DNA of 64,000 bases from Toxonevra muliebris (lineage: Eukaryota; Arthropoda; Insecta; Diptera; Pallopteridae), in assembly GCA_963691655.1 (NCBI GenBank), contig OY829326.1:146400998-146464997 (forward strand), written 5' to 3'. Every line of letters starts with the position of its first letter. The first letter of the stretch is position 1. Shown piece after piece: positions 27,701 through 39,700 of the stretch. The position numbers were made by a program, and so were the translations under genes. The notes under the pieces were generated by a model. That model was given only the letters and a program-made list of their open reading frames with translations, did no database searches and was not told where the DNA came from.

Positions 27701-30700
27701 ATTACTTCATGAACATCATGCATTGGTTCGGTTGTTCAAAACTGCGTTGGATCGCATAACAAGTGATGACTACAATGATTCTGAGGCGGTACGAAGGTCG
27801 CCGGGGAAGCTAGTATGTAATAAATTAATTGAATATTTGTATCAATAGATAGAAATTTGAAATTGAAATTTTCAACTTTTACTATAATTTCGGGCCATCA
27901 TGGTTGAGTAAAATAATTTCTACTAATTAGTAATGCTAGAGCTAATTTGATAGGATGTCCAAAGAGAGAGATCCCACGGTATTATTTCAATTAACCAACC
28001 ACTCATGTTCGATTACATTAAGTGAGAGTTAAAATCATGATAAACAATTCGAATATAACGGGCTTTCCCTAGTAAAATTTTTCAGAGGACGGAATTTCAC
28101 GGAATTAACGACTCTCTTTCTTGATGTATATATCCGTATAAATTTGTACATACATATGTATACATACCTACATATATCACAAAAGACCGCAACTCTCTAT
28201 CTCTCACTTCCTGCTATCGAGCGGGTTCTACTGAAAGCACATTAAATTGAGTGCGAGAGAGTATACCCATTCGATTATAATATCCCGCCCCCCGTGAATA
28301 GTAACTTTTGCAATGAAGCTGTTAAAGATGCGGCTATGCTAAGGACAAATTGTCCAAACTTCATTCCAAAATATGTACGTAGGTAAGCACCTGCATTCAA
28401 AATGTTTAAGGATTCCTCCACTTTCTCTATGAAGCGATCATACACAATCAAAGATTAATTATGTATTGCAAGAAAGATTTCTTAATCTCTTGGTCATTCT
28501 CTCTAATCTTTCCGCAGGTCAAATAAATTATTATTGTCATTAATATCAAAAAAAAGGAGGATAAAAAATGATGTTTACAAAAATTTTGCGGCAACTGAAA
28601 TTTAAAAATGCTTAATTTATTGTATGTGGAAAAAATAAAAAAGCAATGAAAATGCAAATATTGCAACAGTAAACGCGAAATGAGACGAGACAAAACGAAT
28701 AAACGAACAAAAAAAATAACTCATTTTTCGATAAACAACAATTCCTGGAAAAACAGCGCCAGCGCAGCGAAAACACACAAATATGTGCTGCTGCTGCGCG
28801 AAATGCGACTGCAAAAAACAACAAATACAAATTCTACATACAATAACAACAGCAGCCGCAGTAACTACTTATAACAACAACAACAACAACGCACACACAA
28901 GTTCAATATACTTGAAAAAAGCAAAAGCAACAATAACAACAAACTCACAATTGCAATTTTGCTAAAGAGAGAGAAGAAGTGAAAAAAGCTGCAACAACCC
29001 AGAAAAATTAAATCGCATGAGAGTTTGAGCGAAAGCGCGCGCGCACATTGACAAAACTCTGCCGCCATTACACCAACAAAACGCAGTATGGGTGTCTCCT
29101 CCTTCCTGTGCCCAGTCAGCGCAGCAGCAGCGGCGACAGCAGCAGGAGCAACAGTAACATAAACAACAAATGCATAACGACACCAACAATAGCAAGTTCT
29201 CTCAATCTATGTGGTTGGTTGGCTGACTGGTCGGATAGCGGAGCCAGCGCATTCTTGTGGCATTTGAGTTTACGTGTGTAGGTATGTGAGGCAGAATATA
29301 CAAACAACAAAAAATACTGAGAATGAGAAATGTACACATACAAAACCATTCAAAATGTAACTGTGAGAGATACTTTTGAATATTTTTTATTGATAAAGGA
29401 GCTGGTGGGAGGAAGGGGACGGGGGAGAGAGGCAACAAGGGGCGAGTAAGAAGAAAGAGGGGGAGGTAAAGCTAAAGTAATAACAGCAGCATCCGCAAAC
29501 TCTGAAAAGCATAATAACATTCCCAGACCAAAACAACAACCACATTAACAACAACATTGGGCACAGTTTGAGTGAATGAAGAGAGAAGAATGATCAAACA
29601 AACGAATGAATTTATAAAAATAAAGTAATGGAAAAAAAGAAGCAGAGAGTAATGCAAAATTGATGAAGGGGGTGAGGAAAAAGAGGAGGAACTATAAGTG
29701 AGAGGTTTTAGTATATAGTACATACATCAGTTCAAAAACAAAATACACATAGTACAATGACGCTGGCGTTGAAGCTGGCAGTGGTATGCAGACACAGAAG
29801 TTGTTGCCTTTTGCTACAGAAAATAAAAAACAAAAACAATGAAATAGATGTGGCTTAAACTTTTCAACGGAATTTCAGAAGTGGTACGCGTCTACACAAC
29901 TGAAAAAAAGAAAATAAACAATAACAACACAAAATGAAAAATGATGCCGCAAAGTTGACCACGGTCGTACTTTGCAACAGCAGCAACAAAAACAATATTC
30001 TTAATTAAAAAGTGCCAAAAAAAAAGGAACAAAAATGCAAACGAAATGTCTTTCTTCCAAGAAATGCGTTCATTTCTGCAGATTTGCAATTTTAGCTTGA
30101 CTACCTTTATGCGCCTTGAGTAGGTACATACATATGTAGGTATTTATGTATATCTCTAAGATACGCGAGCATAGTATAGCTCTGTAGGAATCACAGCAGC
30201 GAACCGTTCATTGCATTCTCGCATATACGGTGTGTGTATGTACGTATGGTGGTGTGGCGTGGCATGCTGTGTTCCTAAAATTATTTGCAGCATTCAGCAA
30301 GCAACAGAACTGAATGAAAGCTAAATTCAGTTTTAGTTTGTGCGTATCTTTTATGCATTTTATGGATATCATTTATTTCAGCATTGCTTCTATTTACAGC
30401 ATTGTATGAAATTGATGAAGGCATAGAATACAAAATCCAAAATTATTTTTTTATTCCACCCATTATTTAGGCTGATGATTACAGGCCATTCATAAATTTA
30501 CATGTTTTTGTAGATTTTTTTCTTGCTAAATAAAAAATGTAGTGGGAGTATTTTTAAAAATGTGGGACTTGAATGAATCGTTTTTGAAAATATTAACCCC
30601 TCGATTTTTATCATACTAAGGTGATAAAGAGTTGTGAGATTGTGGTAAAAAAAAACAAAACAATTTTGATGTGGATTAGCATTGGCCAGGCTACAATTAT

Positions 30701-33700
30701 TTCACACACATACACAAATCTATAAATGACCAATCACTATGCAGGCAATTAAAAACAAATATCCTCTCTAACTCTAGAGAAAGCTATGGTCCATTATAAA
30801 CCTTATTGCGATGTATTAGCAAAATCAACGAATTTTCAGGCTCAAAAGCTAAAAAAAAGAGAGAAAATATCATCGCCTGAGAATTGATTTGGCGTATGTG
30901 TTTACGAATTCCTATACCTATAAGCTAAATCAGTTCTCAGGCGGCGATATAACTAGTACTCTCAAGAGTAAATAAAAAAAAAACAAGAGAGTAAAAAAAA
31001 ACTAAGAAAACCACATACAATAACAATAACAGAGACAACAACCACTAATGTAAACAAAGTGCGCGAAATGCACTTGGCTTCACTCTGATGGCTCCATTTG
31101 CACATAAGAGGGCATGTACGTGTGTGTGTGTGTGTGTGATAATGTATGCAAATTTGCCTAGACTGCCTCCTACAACAACAATGACACACAACATCAACTG
31201 TAAATCAAAAATATTTTCATCCACAATTGCAACACATGCACATATGCATGTATGTATATGTACTCGCTCATGTGCACATATGCATGCAATTTGAATTTTG
31301 TTTTTAATTCAAAACAACAACAAACAAGAAGGATGTAAAAAAGCACCGAACGCGGACTCCCGATAAAAAAAAATTCAATTGAGCGCCAGCGCGTAGATAC
31401 ATTAAAATTGTTGTATGTAAATTATCTGCTGCTGGCTGATTTTGCTGTTATTGCATTCATAAGTGCACGAGCAGAACAGCCTTTTTTTGGCGCTCTTTGC
31501 ACTCTTTCTACTTGTTGTTGTTGATGTCGATTGCTGTACGTTCACTGCATTTTTTGTGCTTCAAATTGATTTTTTCTCGCGTTTTCTTTTTTGTGAAATT
31601 TTTATGAATGAAAATGTGTATGGTTTTTTTTCTCATTGCAATTTTACGTTATTGTTGCTGTTGTCTTGCTCGCGCAGCACAGCGCAACGCAGTGCACTCA
31701 CTTTCTTTCATTTTTTTGTTTGGTTATCTCGTTGCTTTTCTCATTGCTGCACCGACTCACCTCTCCCGCCCACTTCCCCCCATATACACACACTATTTAT
31801 ATACGTATACATTTGTGTTCTCTCTCATTTTTTATTCTGTTCTCTTTTTTATATGCAAACTGCAACGAATATTTTCTCTACTATGAAATTGAATTGGTGT
31901 CTATCCGTTTCTCTATACATATGTATATTCGTCTGTCTGTAACTACATACATTCATATGTACATGTCTAAACCATGTTGGTTGTTATTGTTTTGTATGTT
32001 TTCCATGTTTTTTTTTTTAAATACTCACTTGCATTCGTTCTATGTAGTAGTGAAGTCAAATTATATACATGTGTATGTGGCATGTATATACATATGTATG
32101 TATGCTTTTTTATTGCTATTACTGTAAAATGCATTCCACAAGTATTTCACTGTAGATACAAATGTAAATATGCATGTACGTGTGTGCATTTTGTCGTCAT
32201 TTGCTTCAAGTATTTACAATTTCCTATGTTGTTGTGTGGGTTTTTTCTTATCTATTTTTTTTTTGCTTCGTCTTCTTTTATTAATTTTTTTTTAATATTT
32301 TTGTTATTGTAGAATTTTGTTGTTTTTACTATTCATTAGATATTGTTATTATATTATTTAATGGGAGAAAACTTAAAGCGCAGCTGGAAACACCAATTGG
32401 GATTAAAATTACTTTGTTGGTTTTGTTACAAATGTAAACAATAAAAGCTGCATATTTGCATTACAGGGTGATGCACCATATTTAGCTGATGTATAATTTT
32501 AATGTGAATGTGTGAGTATTAATTGTTGTTTCAGTTTTTAGTGAAAAGCCTTCCGTAAACAATATTCATACTGCTCATTTTCTCTCTCTTTTTTTCAAAT
32601 GGTAATTTTAATGAGCGATATGAAAAGTTTACCATCTCTGTACTTCAATTAGCTTGACTTTATAATGTTCGAATTAACCCTATTGTTCGTACGTTCGTGC
32701 ATGACCTACAAAAATTAGAGTAGGTTGATATATTTTCAAAAACTCTCAAAATTAATGGGTGTGATTTCATGGAGTGGGAAATGCCCGACGGCCATACATC
32801 CATTTGTTCATATGCATATGTTTTAACTCTAACAAAGCTTAAGCATTCTCAACCAAATTTGGAACAGACATTCTTATTACAAAGAAGAGATTAAATTCTG
32901 AAATGGCCAAAATAAGTGAAGTGGAAGTGAACCCTCCATTACAAGTGAAGTTTCCTAAAAGTGATATAACAGGATTTTGTGCAATAAATTAAACCAAATT
33001 CAGGATTCTTCATCAAAATTGCCTTTAAAATAATTGTTGTGAAAACTGTCTACTTCAGGTTATATTCATCTTTACCTGTTGTTGAAGAGTTTCCAGAGAT
33101 TTAGCGCTGAAAGTTTAGTAAGACAAAATGAAGAATGAAATGAAAAATTCAACGAGGAACAAGGTATAAGAAGAAGAAGAACCTGAAAATGGCGGGATGG
33201 GAAAAATTCCGTTTTTTTAGAATTAATTTTTCTGAGGAAGACTTTTTCCAAGGCCATTTCATAACTTTCTCAAACCTTCTTGTAGGGCTGTGCTAAAAAA
33301 TGATTATTAAAAAACCCCAAAATTAACTAAAAAAGGGCTGGTAGGGTTGGTGATGATTGGTAAAAAAAAAAATGTTTAGAATTTTATAATAAATAACTTT
33401 CTCTGGACACCAAATCTAATTAATCTGAACGATTTTGTTCTTGTATCTAACTTTAACTTATTATTTAGTTTTTACAGTGTAATTGGCATGGTGATCATTT
33501 TTTTTTTTTTTTTTTTGAGAACTTTAAATTCCTTATTTATTCTTATGATCCCTATAAAATTCATTTACTGCTTCTATAAACGTTTTTCATTTTCTTTGAG
33601 TCATAATCACCTTCTAACTATTCCATAAAATCAAAAATTCCAACTGAAAATCCGACTTTGTTTCAATATTACTCACTGGAATAACCTTACAAGAACTGTA

Positions 33701-36700
33701 CTTCATTTCCATTTTACATAAACTCATAAGAAATTGTTTGTTGATTTTGCGGAAATAAATGTCAAAGACGACGTGCATTTATTTCATAAATATATTTTGT
33801 CTATGTATATTTTTTGCACATTTTGTTTCCTTTCTAAGAAGTCAATACCTATCTACAAGTGTCTTATTTCTAAACCAAAGACAAAGCAGTGACAACAACA
33901 ACATCAGCACCAGCGGCAAAATGTCGCACATATAATTCTCATAATCAGCAAAATAAAGTGACAAAGTGAAAAGCTGATGGAAAACGGATAGAACGATAGA
34001 CTTGTTTGATATACTTGTGCATATACAGTACTTTCTGCTTAAAGCGAACTTCATGGGTCAGGCAAATATGGTTCGTATTAACTGAACTATAAGGCTTTAA
34101 AAATTGAACAACATTTTGTATATAATTCATTGTATTTGTTGTTGCCAGATCAAAAAGCTTCGACTTATGGTTTTGGAAAAAAACTATATGGAGTTATGTA
34201 TATGAGAACAAAGTTAATCCTTTTTCAATTGATTAGCTGCAATCATAAGTTCGTTTTAAGCAGGCACGTTATAAGCGAAAAGTACTGTATATTCGAATGT
34301 GTGTGTATATAGTATTTGTTAGAATATTAGAAGACAACGATTGGAAAAAATGTGCATTTGAAATCCGCAAAAAATGAAACTAATTACATATTTATTTATA
34401 GAAATCTTCAATAAAGTTGTTTTATATACAAAAAATATATGCATAAGTCAATATTCATAAAAAAACAAGCGCCAGGGAATGAGACAAAGAAGAGGCGATT
34501 GACACGCATACTAAATCAAATGAAACTATATTTACAGATTTGCACATGGAAATAAATTAAAGAGATGAAAGCCATTATGAAGATGAGTAATAAAAAGAAA
34601 ATACATATTCATAATTAATTAATATACACAAATGTAGTAATGAATACAAATTAATGTGGAAATTTCATGGTGAACAGCGGGCATTGAATTAGCAACAGAT
34701 ACTTCAACTAGAGACCAATATAAGCAATATTTTAGAATTTGTTTAACCTTGCAGTTCTAAAATTGACCGTAGATTGTATAAATTCTCTTAGAATAAATAG
34801 AACAAACGTTCGTGAAGAGCAGTTTCAAAAGGATTCAACACAGATGGCTCTAAACTGGATGACAGAGTTGGACCTGGCATCTTTTGTGAAGAGTTTGGTG
34901 TAAATATATCCTTTAGGTTGCCCGATCACTGTAATGTAATACAGGCAATCAAGGAAGTCACGTCCTGTCTACGGTATAACGTATTATCCAAAAAGGATAT
35001 ATGTATTTTTACTGTTAGTCAGGCAGCTATAAAATCCCTTGAATCTGTTTACCTTACTTCTAAAGTAGCTCTTAACTGCAAAGCGTCTCTTAATGAGATT
35101 TCCGGTGAGTTCTATCTGCACCTAATTTGGTTGCAGGGGCACATAGATATCCCAAAAAACGAAACTGCTGACGGATTAGCTAGAAAAGGGACACTGCTGC
35201 AAATCACTCCTGACAAAGAGTATATAGGCGTCCCTATGGCAACGTGTAAACTACAGCTAGCCTTGAATGCAATAAAACATACGAACGAAAGGTGGCCACT
35301 AAAAACACTTGCAAAACTACGAGACTCACTTGGCCTAAGCTAGATAGTCGACGAATGAAAGACCTGGTACATACCAACAGGCACTTCATCAGTACTGTGA
35401 CTGGGTAATGCTCTATTAGAAAACATGCAAATAGCTGGGTCGTCCAGTAGCTGTGGCATTGAAGAAGAACAGAAAACTGTAACTCATCTTCTATGCGAAT
35501 GCCCAACTCTAATTCACGTATGAAGGAAATATCTGAAAAGCTTTGTTTTCGATGACCTTAAAGACTTAACTAATATTCAGATCAGAGACTTACTTAGCTT
35601 TCGGAAAAGTACTAAATGATTCAAATGGCCTGAATTATAGGGATAGGGGCTTAGCTCCTTTTATATGATATCACAATGGGCCTTGTTGGCCTTAGTGTGC
35701 TGGCGCCCGCAATCAGCCATGTTAAGTGAATCTAACATTACCAAAATTTCCATAGAATTTGGTCAATATTTTTTCTTCTGTCCTGAGCGCAGCCATGTAT
35801 TGGGAATAATTGGGGTTTTGGGTATAATTCAAACTCCAAGCCCAACATGCTGCATACTAGTTTAATTTTCCAACTTGCAATGCTCGTTGGGCTCTTGAAT
35901 AGATTACATATGACTCAATTTAAACAAAAACTGCAGAGGTATTAAGGTCAATGTAACGTTGTGGTTAGTGTATCCGGGTTTGATGCTCAGGACGATTAAA
36001 AATAGTAATTAAAAAGAAATTTACTACACGACATTACTTCATGCCTGGAAATGACAAACTTCCAAGAACGAAAATTACCTTAGAAAAACTTTTCACTTGC
36101 CGTTCGGATTCGGCATAAAACTGAATGTCATGTAGAAATATAACTCGCACTAAATGAAATGATGCGTAAAGTTTGGTCTAAGCTGGCTATGTACCGTTGT
36201 GTTGTAAAAGAAGAAGAAGAAGATATTTAAGGTACAGAGATATTTAATCTCGGAGCCGAAAAACTTTGTTTGATGGCTTGCCATTCTCACATGTTGAAAA
36301 TTCTGCCTCTCTCTCTCTGTCTCACTACCATACACGTAATAGAAAGGGAGTTGCTTTTAATTTAAATTTGTGATATACTCAGTGATTTCCAGAAAATTGT
36401 ATTCAATCATGCATTATTTCACTAAAAGATAAAAAGTTCGGGGGAGGAGGGTGGAACTTGTTCCGATCAAATTTCATATTTTTTAAGTAAATTCCAAATT
36501 ACATAATTTTATATCTATATTTTATATATTATTTATCTACAAATTTCATAAATAAAATGTATTGAAAGTAAATTATTCAGATTAATCCAATTAAAAATAA
36601 AATAATAAAATTAAATACTATCAATCCCACTAGTCTTCTTATATTTTGAGAATTTGAATAAGGAAGTATGACAAGCGGCTGAGAAAAATAAAAAATATTC

Positions 36701-39700
36701 CTTAAAAAAAATAACTGCCCCACGCCTTTTTGGCATTAATGACTGCAAAAGTCGAAATGTCCACTTTTCAAAATTAATATAGAACAATTCTTGAATTCCC
36801 ATCTAGTTTTTACCTGTTGCACAGTGTAGCAAATATTCATGTGCCGCCTCATTATATCTCTCTCATCATTTAGTATGTAGAACATGTATGCAATAGATAG
36901 AATGAGATTTTCCATAGAGTACAGAAAAAAATAGTAGTAGATAGTAGTAGAAAATGAATTTAAAAAGTAGCCCTATTTAGACTATTAGGTATTTAGGCGC
37001 GTTCGATTCACGACATTACCCGCTCATTTACTGAGTAAGTTTCTAATCACAAAGAGTATGGAAAGTTATAGACATTTTTGAATAAGCGACTTTGAGTGTC
37101 GAACCGAACGCGTCTATGTAGAAGTGCATACACATGTACGTGTTTATTTTCAAATAAAGTTTAATAAAGGAAATGAATGTTTAATTTTTTCAACATAATC
37201 AACAAAACTCACCGCGGATAATGATGAAAGCGTTTCATATTGATGGCAGACATAGTTTCGTTAATTTTTAATTTATAAAATTAAAAACAAAAAACAATAA
37301 AAAAGTAATGTAACTTATAAAAAATAAGTAAAAGTAGTAGTTAGTGTAGATGAAGAAAATCCCGAAATTTCTTTTGCTGCGCGTTGGAGTAGGTGTTTGG
37401 ATTGAGCAAATGTTTGGATTGGTTTTTTATTCTAAGAAATATGGAAAAAGTACATACAGCAAATGAATTCGTTTTTTCAACTTGGTGTATAGGAGTTTAT
37501 TTTTTTTTTTTTTAATAAATTTGGCACAGTTTATTACTACTTTTTGCTTAATTATATTCAACAATTTTGAATTTTTTTTATACTACACTTTTGAAAAAGT
37601 ACTTGATTAGATTTATAAAGAGACCTGCTCTGTTTCACTCGCTCTTTGTGTATGTATTTCTGTCTCTTTTAATGCACCACACACAATTTTTAGATTTTAG
37701 CGCGCTCTTTTTCATTAGATAATCTTTAGATGTTCTCTTTTAGTTACTGTGGGGTTTTTTATACTTTTCTTAACAATTACGCTATCTTTGTATGTAAGAA
37801 AATTTTATAAAACTTTTTCTCTCTTCTTCGTTTCTTCGCTCTCTCTGCAAATTATCACTATTAGTGTGTATGTATATGTGTGTGTGTATTTTTTTTTCGT
37901 TAGCGGTTATGCTGATTCTAGTTTTTCTTATGCGGCAACTGAAATGCCAAAAAAAATTGACAATTTAAGTAAAACTTTCGAATGATAACGACAAGAGCAA
38001 CAACAACAACTATTTATTCACTTATTTAATAATATCTCATTAACCTCAAATATCAATTTTTTCGCACAATCCCTTTTGACATTTTTAGCATGTTATATCG
38101 TCAGCGTACAATATGCGTACTACCTGCTTTTGTTGTCATTTTTGTAGGCGTATACGTAATATGATGTTACAAATACAACACACAAAAAGTTAATATAAAT
38201 GTCTACTTCTTCATTTTCCTTTGTATTTTTTTTTCGCAGTCTACTGTATTATTCTTGTAGTAGCAGCCCGAATCTTATTTGTTTAAAGAAATTGCAAATA
38301 AAAAAAAAACTATGCACTGTCGTAACTTAAAGTTAATAATATATAGAAAAATTGAGTTTAGCAGAGAGAAACAGAAGTGTATAAGAGAACGCAATATTTA
38401 TATCGTATACGTGAGTGTGTGTATTTGAATGAGAAAAAAATGTATTTGATAATAATTTTTATGACACACACTAACACACTCGCAGATATCGCCGCATACA
38501 TTACTCTTTTATGTATATTTTTGTTTTTTTTTTTTGCAAAAAAGTTCGTCATCGCGGTACGATGATGATAATTGAAAAGTGTTAGAATTCAGCCAGCAAC
38601 ACAGCAACAGCAGAAGAGCACAGTGTTGTCAAATTAATGCAATTATTAAGTCTTTTCCCGTTTTCTCACTAAGACAACATACTTTAGAATTGGCAACACT
38701 GGTACTATCATCAACAACTAATGCAAATATATCACTGTGATTTGTTAATGTATGATTATTTGGTAAAAATTATTTGAATTGTTTCGTATCATATTGGAGT
38801 ATAAATGAGAGAACGAGCAATAGTCTTTTCTCTCTCTTCGCAACTTCACGAACTACAGAAGTTTGCATCAACAGCTGTCTGAGTGACAGTAGAGAAAATA
38901 TTTCATGGGATATTTTCTTCTCAATATGAGCGCTAACAAATATAAACAGAGTTGACGATGAGAGTATTGAAGAAAACGTGATAAATGGGACATTTTTTCT
39001 CTGAGTATCAAAGCATATATGAACTAAATCTACAATTTATTCGTATCACCAGTTCGGGTCTATTGCGAGAGAAAGTAAAATATGATGCTTTTATTTAAGG
39101 CTGCCTTAGTCCATATGGCCACATTAGTTGATGATAATATTTCGAAGGACAAAGAAGATTTGATTATACATAAATCCATGGAAACTGTCTGCCATTATTT
39201 TTCTAATGGTAATTGATGATATGCTATGGTCCACCGTCAGTCTAAAAGAACATAGTACAAATTAATGAAGACCGTTTTAACGGTTTAGTCACCTTATTGC
39301 TTCAAGAGAATGAAGGACTGGTTAAACTGAAGATTACCAAAAAAAAAGAAGAAGCAAATAGAGAAGGTTGATCAATTCAACTTCCTAGTGAGCTTAGTAT
39401 TCGCTAATGGTGGCATTGGCTTGGACATCAGACTATTCCAAACCAATGTTATAGCTGTATTCTTTGTAGGGTTCGCAATGAGGGTATCAAACAATAACTC
39501 TGTAAAACAGTCATTTGAATGGTATTTTTACGGCTAACGTAGAGTTGGAAGAGTAGCAACAACTGGAGGTCTACAGTATTGACAGAAATAACGTCGGTTA
39601 AAGCACCTAGGGGTAGATACTTTGAATGAAATAGAAGGAGTTTGTCGTTGCTTTATTCTCGAAATTTAGTCTTATATCTTTTATCTAATCATGCAAAGTA

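Larger units (their letters stand above)
24306..37212 (-). other. Imp intron between proximal first exon and RRM-like exon
   Basis: This 12.9-kb intron belongs to the short isoform and is the 3' part of the 39-kb intron of the long one. Contents: a GAA/CAGCAA simple tract at 24310-24480, a Helitron relic (27250-27814), a CAA/CAG-rich island (28600-30150), a hairpin (30867-30950), a pogo-type MITE (34026-34287), an RNase H relic (34820-35720) and SINE copy 3 (35940-36225). Nothing is recognised in 24500-27000 or 32350-34000. The segment 31400-32320 is T-rich with hydrophobic chance ORFs. Confidence 0.75.

Noticed and set aside
31463..32312. Long hydrophobic ORFs up to 163 codons
   Set aside because: Three overlapping frames are open at once in T-rich repeats, a sign of low complexity rather than coding.
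33076..33106. 31-nt micro-exon with good acceptor and CAG|GTAAAG donor on minus
   Set aside because: Its length is not compatible with the phases of the flanking Imp exons and it would break the frame; likely chance.
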